Positions 1 through 11,724 of a stretch of 64,000 bases of DNA are shown here, piece by piece. Numbering within the stretch: the first letter of the stretch is position 1; every line of letters begins with the position of its first letter. The notes under the pieces were generated by a model, which saw only the letters and a list, made by a program, of their open reading frames with translations, made no database searches and had not been told where the DNA came from. The position numbers and the translations under genes were made by a program. Source of the stretch: Wolfiporia cocos (Eukaryota; Basidiomycota; Agaricomycetes; Polyporales; Phaeolaceae); assembly GCA_029448655.1 (NCBI GenBank), contig JACCLO010000003.1, positions 3,038,001-3,102,000 of the forward strand, written 5' to 3'.

Positions 1-439
1 TGGGACTTGTCCCCTTGCTCTGTACCACTGCGTGCTAGTCTGCCTTAACTGGTGCCCTTGACGACAGCCCTCAGACAACCTCCTTGTACAGGAGACTTAG
101 TATGTTGGTATATCTTATGTCAAGAGGGGGGCTATGCATAACCGTTACACTACATGACACAGATCACATGAATATATATGATGAGATTCGCGAGTTCGAC
201 CCCAAGGGGGGGTGAGGGCAAAGATCTGTGACAAGCTTCTAGATGTTGGGCTGAGGGCCCTCAGTATTATCTCTGTGCGTGCACTCTGCTACACCCCTTG
301 ACTGCTAGCTTGGGCTTGGTACACCCAGTCAGCATAGACGTGAGAGTGTCTGCCTCTGGACTCTACCTTAGCAGGAGACCGCCAGAGGCCTTGGGAGTCC
401 CTGGCAGGGGACAGACACAGTGGTGAGCGTACTGTGTCA
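1..439 (+). repeat. LTR, 3' part only (enters from outside the window)
   Basis: The sequence ends at 433-439 with TGTGTCA, preceded by a CACAG...CTGTG inverted repeat, the same 3' terminus seen on the delimited LTRs of this window. The next base starts a different sequence, a gypsy integrase remnant, so 439/440 is an insertion boundary. The 5' end lies outside the window, so the TSD cannot be checked. A GATCTGTGACA motif near 226-235 suggests that a second LTR edge may be buried here. No coding sequence is seen. Confidence 0.5.
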
Positions 440-906
440 CATGCCCTATTTCATGTTGTATGGCAAGGATTGTTTGTACCTGTTTGATTTAACTGATCAC
501 ACTTGGTACACTTTAGATTGGGATAAGGTTTTCACCACGGAAGACCTCATGCCACTTGACTCATGCAGATCAGTCGCAAGGAGGAACACATTGGGCGTGC
601 AGTAGACAACCTGAGACATACTTGGCAACAGGCTATCGACAACTTCATGAAGAGAAATGTGCATCATGTACGCAACGAACCATTCAGCCAAGGGTCTGGA
701 TGTTAGTGCACGAGATGTGGTTGGATATGCAGCATGGGAATAAAGGTGCATTATGCTTGGCAGGACCATATATGATTCTTGAGCAGTATGAGTTGGGGTT
801 GTATTGTCTTTGTGAGCTTGACAGGACAATTATCAAGGGGCCAGTTGCTGCTAATTGCCTTAAGTTGTTTTACTTCAGGGACGAATATCAGATGATGCTC
901 ACTTAG
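440..906 (+). pseudogene. Ty3/gypsy integrase C-terminal remnant (lineage different from A/B/C)
   Basis: Translations in three successive frames give pieces of a gypsy integrase C-terminus. Near 443 there is MPYFMLYGKD, matching the TPY-F-LYG region after the DDE core. Near 596-705 there is an AVDNLRHTWQQAID-type helical stretch. Near 700-900 there is GPYMILEQYELG followed by ELDRTIIKGPVAAN and FYFRDEYQ. The last pattern (GPY, then ELDGT, then PVAAxRL) is typical of the post-integrase barrel of other basidiomycete gypsy elements, and no chromodomain or dUTPase follows. At least two frameshifts and one stop make it a pseudogene. Its 5' side is replaced by an LTR at 439. A solo LTR with its own TSD sits just downstream at 971. 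Confidence 0.72.
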
Positions 907-970
907 CTCGAGTATCCAATACTATTCCATGATACTACCTCCGAAGACATCGTCGACACACACTACAAGT

Positions 971-1537
971 TGTCATGGATATCCCATAGGGGGCCCCATC
1001 ATCCCTCGCTATGTAGTATGGGCGCCGCTGTACACGTGCGCGCTCCTCTCTCATTAGTTACCTCTTCGTCGCACCCTAAATACCTCCACAGACCACCTGA
1101 CCCAGTAGATGAGCGCTTGTCAGGGAGCGTGTGTACCAGGTACTCATGTGTTAGGTCACCTCTTCGTTACATGTAGCGTTACATCACGGTCACTCGTAGT
1201 TACTCACACACGGGCCAGTACTTTAGGGTAACCCATACCGCTGTCTGCACATGTATATAAGTAGTAGCAGATGGGTCTTAAGACCCATCTTTGAGATTCT
1301 CATCATTGGGCCTTGGCCCCTCTCTTGCATCCCTCTGTGTGCGTCTCTGCCCCAGGGGCCCTCTTAGTCTCGCTCGTCTGTGTGCTCGCCAACTAAGTCG
1401 ACGTATACTAGGGATGTCACCTTATGGCACTCCCTGTTAGCCTCTGTGTTCACCACTGGTCGGCTGGTACACCGCCTTGTCAGCCATGGAGGATCACCCC
1501 TGCAGCGCAGGTCCCACAGACATGTAAGTCTGTGACA
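971..1537 (+). repeat. Solo LTR, family L2
   Basis: A 567-bp LTR running from TGTCATGGATATCCC to GTCTGTGACA. It is flanked by the perfect 5-bp TSD CAAGT (966-970 and 1538-1542). CATGTATATAAG supplies a TATA box, and GATGGGTC/GACCCATC forms a hairpin just downstream. A second copy, of the same length, lies at 63159-63725. Short ORFs inside are not regarded as genes. Confidence 0.93.
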
Positions 1538-1541
1538 CAAG

Positions 1542-1888
1542 TGTCACAGTTCACACTGTGGCATGCACCCTTGTGTGTCGTCAGGTGATCTAGTAGATTA
1601 GATGTTAGATTAGATGGGGGGCGCCCTTACAGGCGCCACCATGCTCACACAAGGTCACACAGTTACATAGCGACGTCACCCTAGTTACATAGTAGCGCCC
1701 TGCGCCTTACAGCGCATGGGCCCCCTTTAGGGCAGGTACTAGTACAGTGATGCGCATGTATATACCTAGCGTAGGCATGAGGCTTACACCTCATGCTTTA
1801 GCTTCTAGTCATAGGGCTCCCAATGCCCCTCTGCTACCTCACTGTGTGCGCATCTGCCTGCCTCAGCATCTAGAGGGCTGCCTCTGCC
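1542..1888 (+). repeat. LTR family L3, 3'-truncated
   Basis: The sequence is almost identical to the start of the complete L3 LTR at 21995-22412 (TGTCACAGTTCAC start, CATGTATATACC promoter, CATGAGG...CCTCATG hairpin). It is cut at 1889 by an L4 LTR. The upstream L2 LTR inserted exactly at its left edge, so its first base is shared with that LTR's TSD. Confidence 0.85.
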
Positions 1889-2956
1889 TGTCACAAATTA
1901 TTCCTTATTCATTTAGACTCCCTTGCTATAGGTTATACGGGCACCGCTAGGCATACGACGCTCCTCTATGCCATAGCCACCTCCACGTCACTCTGTCACA
2001 AACTTACAAGGTTGTGAGGACCTGGCTACAGGGGAGTCCTAACGTGCCTAACAAGGCGGTGTACTCGTCGACCAGAGTGGGCGCAGAGGCTACATGGGAT
2101 CCCTACAACTAGGATTCCTAGTGTACGCTGACATAGCTGGCGAGTTCACAGACGAGCAAGACAAGAAAGGCCCCTGGGGCAGAGACGCATCACGCCGCAA
2201 GATAAGAGAGGAGCCAGAGGCTCAATGACGAGAATCTCAAAGATGGGGGTAAGCCCCATCTTGTCGTAGATTATATACATGCGTGGACCAGTGGAACTGG
2301 TTACCCTAAAGAACGGGCCCGTGCGCCGTATCTACGAGTGACCGTGATGTTACGCTACGCTGTATCTAAGTGTGACCTATGCATGTGAGTATAGTGGTAC
2401 GCGCGCCACCTAACGGGTGCTCGTCTACCTGGTCAGGTGCTCTTGGAGGTAACTAGGGCGCGACGAAGGAAGTAACTAAGTAGAGAGGAGCACACACACG
2501 CACAATGGCGCCCATACATACATAGCGAGGGATGAAGGTACCCCCTATGGGGTGAACCGTGACACACTCCCAGATACTGTAGGTCACCTGATCATTAGGT
2601 TAGCGCTCTAGGGTAGCACGCGCCTCAGGTAGCTCACATGATGGTCACATTAAGTATCACATGTAGTGTAGCATCACGGTCACTCATAGTTACGGGCGCA
2701 CAGACCAGTACTTTAAGGTAGCCCACTCCGCTGTCTCACACATGTATATAAGATACGACGAGATGGGGCTTATTCCCCATCTCTAAGATTCTCGTCAATG
2801 GACTTAGGTCCCTTTTGCACCATCTCCCCTGTGTGATCGCTGGCCCGGGGCCCCTCTATATCTAGCTTGTCTGTGCGCTGCCTCGATGCATCGCCCTTAG
2901 GAGTCCCCCAGCTTGATAACCTGGGGATTATGGCTGACGGGTTACCACGTTCACGG
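1889..2956 (+). repeat. LTR family L4, interrupted and 3'-truncated
   Basis: It starts with TGTCACAAATTATTCC like the complete L4 copies at 27087, 30423 and 61992. The LTR is split by a nested minus-strand L2 LTR (1994-2564) and resumes at 2570. It carries CATGTATATAAG and the GATGGGG...CCCCATC hairpin near 2770-2790. Its 3' end is missing; it abuts the LTR of element G1 near 2957. Confidence 0.85.
1994..2564 (-). repeat. Solo LTR family L2, nested in L4
   Basis: A 571-bp minus-oriented LTR with perfect TSD CACTC (1989-1993 and 2565-2569). On the minus strand it starts TGTCACGGTTCACCCC and ends AAGTTTGTGACA. The minus-strand TATA lies near 2270. The terminal hairpin is CACAA...TTGTG rather than CACAG...CTGTG, a compensated change. 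Confidence 0.92.
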
Positions 2957-2962
2957 TGACAC

Positions 2963-3502
2963 TGACGCAGACTTACTTATAAGAGGTTGAAGCGGTGTTG
3001 GACGAGTAACAAAGCTTTATAAGCAGAGGTTTATAGGCTACTAGCTTGGGGGGCTAATAGCAGTGGTTGATAGATGAACTAGTCTGAGTCCTAAGCGACT
3101 CAGAGTACCGTATATATACATGTCTAGTAGAACCTCTAATACAGTGTGCGGGACCAACAGGACCGCGGGTAAGACTATTGATACAAGGGCAGGACCCCTG
3201 GTACTACGTATGAGTAATATGCCGGTCGGGCATTGTCATCGTGCTGACGCGCGATGAGTAAGAACTCGTGATGAGTCTTGTGACGTGAAAGTCTGTCTAC
3301 GATGAAGATAAGATGACAGAGAGTTGCTATCTAAGATAAGATAAAGATAAGATCGGTAACGGGAACCGGAGCCGTACATGTGACGTCGAGGTTAATACAA
3401 CTATATGAACTAGGAACTTATAGTGAGACAATTGCGTAGGAATTGTAGAACATTTGGGAAAAATAGGGAAAAATAAGCGTTAGCTTAGGAAAATCTGTGA
3501 CA
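2963..3502 (-). repeat. 3' LTR of element G1
   Basis: It lies directly downstream, on the minus strand, of the G1 pol and a polypurine tract. Read on the minus strand it starts TGTCACAGATTTTCC. The other end is TGACGCAG at 2963 or TGACAC at 2957, so that edge is uncertain by 6 bp. It contains the minus-strand promoter TATATATA (around 3111-3118) and a perfect 7-bp hairpin at 3084-3103, CTGAGTC and GACTCAG around a 6-nt loop, between the TATA and the presumed transcript start. Confidence 0.8.
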
Positions 3503-3515
3503 TTACCCCCTGTTC
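3503..3515 (-). other. Polypurine tract of G1
   Basis: On the minus strand, GAACAGGGGGTAA lies immediately before the LTR TGTCACA. Element A (GAAGAGGGGGTAA) and element B (AAGGGGGGTAA) have the same arrangement. It is the likely primer for plus-strand DNA synthesis. Confidence 0.8.
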
Positions 3516-3585
3516 AGATTTCAGCGTCCTCGATGAAAGTAGAGTTGGTACTAGAGCCCAGTTAAGGGTTAGGTTTTTGCGGTTT

Positions 3586-6500
3586 CTACTTGCCCGTGCT
3601 GCCGAATCCCTGTGTACCTCGTGCTCCTTGGTGCTCGTATCGCTTTTCGTATGACTTTAGGCTTCCGTGATGAATCTCTGGATGAGATTGCTGGTGTACT
3701 AGTAGTTGGGCCACTTTATCTCGTGGCTTGACTTCGTAGGCTTCTTGACCCAGGTTATGGATCGTGACTTTTACTTCTCCTCTATAGTCCCAATCTATGA
3801 TGCCTCCGACTACGATTAAAGATTTCTTTGCCATACTGGACCGGCTAACAAGTTGACCGTAGCTCCCGTAAGGGAACAGGATTTTTAGTCCTGTATCGAT
3901 CATAGTTGTTTGTCCTGGAAGTAGGGTAACTTCCTTTGAGGCGTAGATATCGTAACCGGCTGCATGTGGGGTACCCTGTGAAGGGTATAGAGGTTCGTCG
4001 TATTTCTCGAGATTCACATTGACTGCGAATTCGAGATAGTCGTTGAATACTATGTTGTCGTCTACAAAGTCTCCGTACGGATCGCGTTTGAGCCATTTGC
4101 GATTGGCTTCGAGCTCGCCTTCCTCATAGAGGTCGACTTGGAGCGGCCAGTCATCTGGCCATAGGTATCAATCACCAACTTTCCAGTCGGTGTCGTCGTC
4201 GGGTTCTGCGACTCGGACATTGTGTCGAGTGCTTCGTCTGAGGGGTTTGGGTGCTTGGTCAAATGACTTTGCCTTGTACTCATTGAGTATTTCAGCTGCG
4301 CCCTCGAGATTTCCTTCGGGTTCCCATGTGTCGGATACCTGTGAGTGGCCTTTCCAGCGGACCAAGAACTCGGTTCTACGGCCGCGCTTTCTGTGGCTTA
4401 GGATATCCTCCACTTCCCATTCTACTTCCTCGTCGTCATCTACCTTGTCAGGTTCAGATTCTGAGGTTCCTTTGGCATGGTACATTACTAGTTTAGAGGC
4501 GTGGAAGATGGGGTGATAGGCTCTATATTGAGAATCCATGCTTAGGCGGAAGGTTACCGGAGATAGTTGTTCTACTATCTTGAAAGGTCCGATATACCGT
4601 GGTGCTAAGCTTCGTTCCATCTTTTGGTAGTCTTTTGTTGCTACCAAAACCTTGTCTCCAACTTTGAAGGGTGCTTGTTTCTTTCCTTCGTCGTTGTACC
4701 ATTTCCATCTGTCTGCTGCTACTTGCATTGCTGCTTTCGCTTGTTCCTGCACTTACCAGCGCTGTTCTGCGATGTCAATGAGATCCGATGATCCGATGGG
4801 CGGCTCGTTAGGGCCGGCCCGTGGGTGTCTACTGAGTTCTACATAGAACGGCGAGTTCTTTGTAGATTCTGATGCTATATTGTTGTAAGCAAACTCCGCT
4901 GTTGGGAGAAGCTGACTCCAATTGTCTTTCTCGTAAGAGTTGACGTAACATCTTAGGTACTGTTCCAGAGTCTGATTGACTCTTTCAGTTTGTCCGTCGG
5001 TTTGTGGATGATAGGCCGTCGACATGGAGTGTTCGACCTTAAGGAATTTGCAAAACTCCTTGAATAACTCTGAAGCATATTGCACTCCCCTGTCTGTGAT
5101 GATCTGTTTGGGTAGACCATGTAACGGGTAGAATTTAGCGTAGAGTATTTCTGCTAGATCCTTCGTTCCGAACTGTGAATTGATGGGGTAAAAGTGTGCT
5201 CGCTTCGTGAGTCTGTCCACTACTACCATGATTGAGTCGTAGGTAGTACCGTTGTGTACTGATTTGGGTAGGTACATAATGAAGTCGGTGGTGATGACAT
5301 CCCATGGTCCTTCTGGGACCGGGTTCGGTTGGAGTAAGCCGTAGGGCTTCTCGGATCGGTTTTTCATTCTCTGACATACGTCGCATTGTTGGACGTATCT
5401 CTTGACATTGGTGGTGAGGTTTGGCCACCAATAGTTGCGTGTGATGAGTTCATACGTTTTCCATCGACCAAAATGGCCTGCAGTGGCGTGGTCGTGGTGC
5501 ATTGATAGCACCTGGTCGCATAGTACTCGGATGTCTGGTACGTATATCTTCCCACGATGGAGAAGAAGTCCGTTCTCAAAGTTCCATTTCTGGAGATCCT
5601 TCTTGAATTCTCTGGGACCTGATGAGAGTAAGGCCTGGTAGTCCTTTGTGATCTTCTCATCTCGTAGTGCTAGGCGGATTGTCTCTAGGAGGGACGTCTC
5701 TTGAGAAGGATTATTCTCTGATTGATGAGAGGCCTCGACTGCTCGGACGGCGAATTCCGTAGCGAAAAATTCTGGTTTCAGAAGTATCTGATCCCTGTTG
5801 TCGAGTTCCACCCCCTCTTCATGATCTGGACGCCTGGACAGAGGGTCTGCCGTTAGCATTGTTTTTCCTGGTTTGTAATACAACTTGAAGTTGAATCGGG
5901 TGAGGTATAAGGCCCAGCGTGCCTGTCTGCGTGTGAGTTTTTGCACCGTTTTGAAATAGATCAGGTTTGCGTGATCTGTCCATATTTCAAATTCCAGTTT
6001 GTGACCTTCGAGATAATGTCGCCATTCTTCGAGACTTCGAATGATGATGGCTAGGAGTTCCTTATCATATATCTCGTAATTCCGCTCAGGTGCTGACATT
6101 GTCTTAGAATAAAACGCTACTGGGTGGTACTTCTTATCAGAAGGGTCCAGTTGCAATAAGACTGCGCCTGTCGCGAAGTCCGATGCGTCGGACTCGATGT
6201 GGAATGGTTGGTCTTGGTCTGGTATGCGTAAAATCGGAGCGCTCGTAAAGGCCCTTTTTAGGGTCTCGAACGCTTGGTTCTCCTTGTCACCCCAGGTCCA
6301 TTTCTGGTCCTTTTTGGTGAGCTGAGTGAGGGGTCGGGCTAGCCGTGAGAAGTCCTGGATAAACCTTCTATAGAAGTTGGCAAATCCTAGGAAAGCTTGG
6401 ACTCCTTTAACCTTGCGGGGTTGCAGCCAGTCTTGTACTCCTGAGTACTTCTTTGGGTCCATCTCGATTTTGTTTTTCGAAATGATGAGTCCGAGATATT

Positions 6501-6594
6501 CAATCGAACTCTGCTCAAAGAAGCATTTCTCTGGCTTGGCAAAGAGATCGCAGTCCTGGAGTCTTTTTAGGACTCCTTTTATGATGGCGCGATG
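3586..6594 (-). pseudogene. Ty3/gypsy pol, C-terminal part: RT end, RNase H, integrase, chromodomain, dUTPase (element G1)
   Basis: A single minus-strand frame runs from 6594 to 3586 with only two internal stops. In order it shows the RT end (AKPEKCFFEQSSIEYLG near 6500), an RNase H domain, an integrase with an HHCC zinc site (GHFGRWKTYEL...CDVCQRMK) and D-D-E core (TTDFIM, ITDRG, QTERVNQ), and a chromodomain near 4400-4280 (WEVEDILSHRKRG, WKGHSQVSDTWEPE). A WPDDWP linker and a dUTPase at 3586-4017 follow; the dUTPase has AAGYDIYA, SRSSMA, GGIIDWDYRGEV, DKVAQLLV and RGTQGFGSTG, i.e. all five motifs. The stops are TAA at 4753-4755 (aligned to Ser in A and B) and TGA at 4168-4170, just before WPDDWP. 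Protease and the RT core are missing because the element ends at an LTR junction at 6594. Known of the families: integrase inserts cDNA, chromodomains bind histone marks, dUTPase removes dUTP. The fusion is seen directly. Confidence 0.9.
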
Positions 6595-7503
6595 TGTCGC
6601 AGATTTATCTGGGGCTTACAGCATTTTTCCTATGATTATAGCAATTTATCCGGGATTTATACGTCTAACTACAAGTTATCTACGGGTTAACTCCCATTGC
6701 CATACAACAAGCTCTTAACTGGGCTTATCAACCACATGACCAGCCTAGACACCGCTACGTCATCCGGTCTCACCCTTACGAGCTAGACCAGCCACGTCAT
6801 AGATCATAGATCATAATGATAGGCCGAGCGCGGCACGCTCGCATAATAATGTCCACATGTACAAACAGTGCCTCACGGCCTTGTACTATTGGGTCGGCCT
6901 TCACGGCTTCCCACGGACTCGGCGTTCTCCAAGTCCCGGGCTTCTGCCATCACGGCGTTGCCCAAACACCAGTCCTCGCCTCACAGCTAAGTCCAACACA
7001 TGCCCCGGTAACCATCCGGACCGGGCTGTAACACATGCCACGGTACTTCCCGTCCAATGGCATAACAATCTCGGCATCTCGCCTTGGTCATCACACGAAG
7101 ACCGGCCAATTGCCATTATACCTCATGGTATCCGGCAACCGGCTTCCCTTATACCCGGGCTGCGCCCGTGTTATCACAACAATAAGACATAATCCCTCTC
7201 ATACGATTGGTTCGGCCATTAGGGCCAGCCACGGCCATTCTATGTAGAGTCCATAAACAGTAGATAAGATAAGCTTCGCCACTTGGCAAAGCCACATAAC
7301 CCGGTAAGGCCATAGCTATATAGTAGCACGTGCCCTCCCGATACACATGTATATAAGGACCTGGCTAGACGCCACTAATCCTTAGTTCTATTATTCTTGG
7401 CTTGCGCCGTAGAATAACCTCACTTCTGCTGCGCTTGACTGGCTACTCCGTCCGCCTATACCCTCAACACATAGGTGGTGAGTCCCACAGCTAGTCTGTG
7501 TCA
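6595..7503 (+). repeat. LTR family L1 at the G1 breakpoint
   Basis: It starts TGTCGCAGATTTATCTGG (variant of TGTCACAG) and ends GTGAGTCCCACAG...CTGTGTCA, 909 bp. CATGTATATAAGG lies near 7350. The flanks CGATG and TGTAG do not match, so this copy lacks a TSD: it joins G1 pol on the left to an unrelated LTR on the right, as expected after recombination between two insertions. Confidence 0.85.
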
Positions 7504-7959
7504 TGTAGGGTAGCGCGCGCCTCAGGTACGGACACACCATGGTCACACTAGTTACATCGTCACATAGTAGTTACATATCATGTGCCCTCCTAGATACGCA
7601 TGCACGGACCCGTTCTTTAGGGCGGCCATTACTGGCCAACTACTGATGTATAAGTACGGCGGATGTGGGTCTTACAACCCCATCCTTAAGATTCTCGTCA
7701 ATGCACGTCAAGTGCCTCACTTACTACCGCTGTGTTGCTCTCTGGCCCGGGGCCCTCATCTCGTCTGCTAGTCTGTGTGTTCCACCTGCGCCGTCTGAGG
7801 GACTCGTCGACTGAGGGCCCGCTCGCCCATGCAAACGGGTGTCCTTACGAGCTCGGCGGGTTGACCTTATGAGTACGACGTAGGCGTCGAGGCATGGCCT
7901 ATGCAGGCCTGTGAGGATCCCCCTGAGCCCAGGGGTAGCACAGACGTAAGTCTGTGACA
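7504..7959 (+). repeat. L2/L4-type LTR, 5'-truncated
   Basis: It resembles the second half of the L2/L4 LTRs: a TATA-like TGTATAAGT, a hairpin built on GGATG...CATCC near 7650-7690, CTTAAGATTCTCGTCAATG, and an end at CACAGACGTAAGTCTGTGACA (7959). Its 5' part is replaced by the L1 LTR. Confidence 0.75.
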
Positions 7960-8383
7960 GGACTGGCACACAGACGAGTGAGACGAAAGAGGCCCCCGGG
8001 GCAGAGACGCATCACGCACAATGAAAGAGAGGAGCCATAGGCTCAATGACGAGAATCTCAAAGATGGGGGTAAGCCCCATCTTGTCGTAAGTTATATACA
8101 TGATGTTGAGAGCGGAACTGGCAACCCTAAAGTACTGGCCTGTGCACAGTAACTACAAGTGACCGTGGTGTTACGCTAACATGTATCTAAGTGTGACCGT
8201 ATCACGTGGGTACCTGGCACGCGTGCCACCTAACGGGCGTTCGTCTACTGGGTCAGGTGGTCTGTGAGAGTGTCTAGGGTGTGACGAGGAGGAAACGATG
8301 AAGAGAGGGGCGCGCACGCGTGCAGCGGCGCCCATACATACATAGAGAGGGATGCAGGTACCCCCCAAGGGTGATCCGTGACA
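7960..8383 (-). repeat. L2 LTR, minus orientation, lacking its 3' tip
   Basis: It matches the minus-strand L2 copy at 1994-2564 from the GACGAG...GCAGAGACGCATCACG segment to the terminal ATCCGTGACA. The promoter and hairpin (GATGGGG...CCCCATC) lie near 8065-8100. No TSD could be identified. Confidence 0.75.
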
Positions 8384-9929
8384 AAGTTGACGCACCAGCG
8401 GTGAGCACAGAGGCACCACAGGGGATGGTCGCAAGTCATACCCTTGGCATGTGCCAACATAACGTCGCCAGCTCCCAGACAAGGCAGACGATGATGGGCC
8501 CCAGGCCAGCAGTCACGCAGATGGTTGCAAGTAAGTGTCACAGATTTATCTGGGGCTTACAACATTTTTTCCTATGATTATAGCAATTTACCTGGAAATT
8601 ATACGTCTAACTACAAGTCGTCTACGCCACTCACGCTTACGCTCACGCTTGGCTCACGCCTCGCTAACGCTAAGTGTAACCCTTGGCTCACGCCAAACCA
8701 CATGGTCTCGCCCGTCAGAGCAAGACCAGCCACGTCATATATCCTAGATCATAATGATAGGCCGAGCGCGGCACGCTCGCATAATAATGTCCACACGTAC
8801 AAACAGTGCCTCGCGGCCTTGTACTATTGGGTCGGCCTTCACGGCTTCCCACCGCCATAAGATCCTTGACCACAATGGCACCTCAGGCGCGCCACGCCTT
8901 CGCATAATAATGGCAACACGACCATACAGCACTATAATAGCATCAAGGCTATATCGCTATAGGTCACGGCCTTCTCGGCCTCCCATGGACTCGGCGTTCT
9001 CCAAGTCCTGGGCTTCTGCCATCACGGCGTTGCCCAAACACCGGTCCTTGCCTCACGGCTAAGACCACCACATGTCCCGGTTACCTTCTGGTCCGGACAT
9101 ATCACATGCTACGGTACCTATCGGTCCAATAGCATAACGACCTCGGCGTCTCGCCTTGATCGTCCAACGAAGACCGGCCAATCGCCATTATACCTCACGG
9201 TATCCGGCAACCGGCTTCTCCATATACCCGGGCTGTGCCCGCGTTCATATGATAACATAACACAAATCCCTCTCCTACGATTGGTGTGGCCATTAGGGCC
9301 CATCACGGCCATTGTAGATAGAGTCCATAAACATCAGATAAGATAGCGCTTCGCCCTTTGGCAAAGCCACATAACCCGGAATGGTAGTACTGGCTAGTAG
9401 CCCGTGCCATCCGAATAAACATGTATATAAGTAGGGCCTTGACGGCCTATAACTTTAGTTCTATTCTTCTCGGCGTACGCCGTAGAAGAACCTCCTACCT
9501 CCTGCTGCGTCTGATAACCCTCCTCTCCAAGTCGCCTAGTACACAAGGATACAGGCTTGGTGAGTCCCACAGGCCATCTGTGTCAGTAAGGGGGAATACC
9601 CATTGTCGAGAATCTAAGAGATGTCAACCCACATCTCGCCGTATTATATACATGCATGTGTGTACTACTAGTCCTGCCCTAACGTGCTGGCCTGTGTGCA
9701 GTAACTAAGGGATCAGGTGACAGGTAACGTGCAATGTAAGTAATGTGACCATGAGTGAGGCACCTAATACGCGCGCTACCCTACAGCGCTAATCTACTAG
9801 GTCAGATGATCTAGACGGAATGGAACGTGACGTGGAGGTGGCTGAGGCATAGAGGAGCGCGCGCGCATAGCGGCGCCCATAAGACCATAGCGAGGGCTGT
9901 TACATATCCTCCCAGGATATTCTGTGACA
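8384..9929 (-). repeat. L2/L4-type LTR, minus orientation, interrupted by an L1 solo LTR
   Basis: Two pieces (8384-8535 and 9591-9929) form one minus-oriented LTR ending TTCTGTGACA at 9929. They are separated by the L1 insertion at 8536-9585. The 3' tip is missing where it abuts the preceding LTR. Confidence 0.75.
8536..9585 (+). repeat. Solo LTR family L1
   Basis: A 1050-bp LTR with perfect TSD GTAAG (8531-8535 and 9586-9590). The termini are TGTCACAGATTTATC and CTGTGTCA. After CATGTATATAAG comes the hairpin AGGGCC-TTGAC-GGCCT and then the putative self-primer TTTAGTTCTATTC. Confidence 0.94.
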
Positions 9930-10212
9930 CTTATTAGCACGTGACCATGAGAATAGCTTAGATAAGCTCTACCACGGTACCAGATCATATAACTGTATAG
10001 TGATAAGCCACCCAAACCTTGTCTAGGTCAGGTACACATGACCTACACAGTCACCTGACAATCAGATTGTCACAGATTTGTGCATATCCGTATATCATTT
10101 ATTTCACATATCAATAATACGTGGAATGCGCCCTCCCTGTTTTGAATGTAGATACTCATTGCTAATGGTCAGATGATCTGTGACATGTAGTGTAGCGGTT
10201 ATCCCTAGCCCC
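9930..10212. other. LTR scraps, no gene
   Basis: There are isolated LTR edges (TGTCACAGATTTGTG near 10066 and ATCTGTGACA near 10190) but no complete unit and no credible ORF. Confidence 0.4.
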
Positions 10213-11366
10213 TGACACAGACTACCTGTGGGACTCACCAAGGCCTATATTCTTGAGTAATAAGGCGACTTGGAGAGGAGGTAACCAGCGCAGCAGGATG
10301 GTGAGAGTTATTCTACGGCGCAAGCCGAGAATAATAGAACTAAGGATTAGTGGCGTCTAGCCAGGTCCTTATATACATGTGTATCGGGAGGGCACGTGCT
10401 ACTATATAGCTATGGCCTTACCGGGTTATGTGGCTTTGCCAAGTGGCGAAGCTTATCTTATCTACTGTTTATGGACTCTACATAGAATGGCCGTGGCTGG
10501 CCCTAATGGCCGAACCAATCGTATGAGAGGGATTATGTCTTATTGTTGTGATAACACGGGCGCAGCCCGGGTATAGGAGAAGCCGGTTGCCGGATACCGT
10601 GAGGTATAATGGCAATTGGCCGGTCTTCGTTGGATGACCAAGGCGAGACGCCGAGGTCGTTATGCCATTGGACGGGAAGTACCGTGGCATGTGTTACAGC
10701 CCGGTCCGGAGGGTTACTGGGGCATGTGTTGGACTTAGCCGTGAGGCGAGGTCCGGTGTTTGGGCAACGCCGTGATGGCAGAAGCCCGGGACTTGGATTG
10801 TACCGAGTCCGTGGGATGGCCGAGAAGGCCGAGCCTATAGCGATATTGCCTTGATGCTAATATAGTGCTATTTGGCCGTGTTGCCATTATTATGCAAAGG
10901 TGTGGCGCGCCTGAGGTGCCATTGTGATCAAGGATCTTATGGCGTGTGGGAAGCCGGTGAGGCCGACCCAATAGAACATTGCCTTGCGGGTTATGTTTGT
11001 ATGTGTGGACATTATTATGCGAGCGTGCCGCGCTCAGCCTATCATTATGATCTACGATCTATGACGTGGCTGATCTTGCTATGGTGGGCAAGACCTATGA
11101 CGTAGCTATGACGATTGCTATTGTCTAGACGTATATGACGTATTGCAGATATCGGACCGTAAGGTTACCGATGATAGTGCGATGATATCATTAGTCTTGT
11201 GACGTAGCGGTGTATAAGCTGGTCATGTGGTTGATAAGCCCAGTTAAGAGCTTGTCGTATGGCAATGGGAGTTAACCCGTAGATAACTTGTAGTTAGACG
11301 TATAAATCCCGGATAAATTGCTATAATCGTAGGAAAAATGCTGTAAGCCCCAGATAAATCTGTGAC
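10213..11366 (-). repeat. Solo LTR family L1
   Basis: A 1154-bp minus-oriented LTR with TSD GCCCC (10208-10212 and 11367-11371). This is the longest L1 copy. Open frames inside recur in other L1 LTRs because the LTR recurs; I do not treat them as genes. Confidence 0.93.
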
Positions 11367-11371
11367 AGCCC

Positions 11372-11650
11372 CCCCCCCTGGTCAGTGCTAGTGTAGCTTA
11401 GATAACATACATACATGTGACGGGCATTACATACGCGTATGCACAGACCATGCCTTTAGGGCTGGTTGTGATCTCAGTAGCATACGCTCCCCCATGTATA
11501 TAAGCTGGCACCGTCTGAGGCTTACACCTCAGACTTAGCAATCTTGACTTGGGCTTTGGCCCCTTGCTCATTCTCTCATGTGCGCTCATCTGTGACTGCG
11601 ACTCCCCCTCTTACCTTACTAGTCTGGGGTTTTATGAGATGCGCCCTCGA
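11372..11650 (+). repeat. L3-like LTR fragment
   Basis: It contains a C-run, GCACAGACCATGCCTTTAGG, CATGTATATAAG and the hairpin GTCTGAGG...CCTCAGAC near 11508-11535, as in the L3 promoter region. The ends are not resolved. Confidence 0.6.
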
Positions 11651-11724
11651 CTTGCATTACAAGGCAATATCATAGAGATTAGGATGATGGCTGCGAGTGT
11701 GCTGATACACAAGAGGTGAACTTG

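Noticed and set aside
3586..4017. Stand-alone host dUTPase gene on the minus strand
   Set aside because: It is in the same frame as the upstream integrase-chromodomain frame, separated only by one TGA, and lies directly before a polypurine tract and LTR. A, B and C have the same domain inside pol.
8754..9062. Recurrent ORF in L1 repeats (MIGRARHARIIMSTRTN...) seen in many copies
   Set aside because: It recurs because the LTR recurs; its length and frame vary between copies, it shows no domain, and it lies in promoter-bearing LTR sequence.
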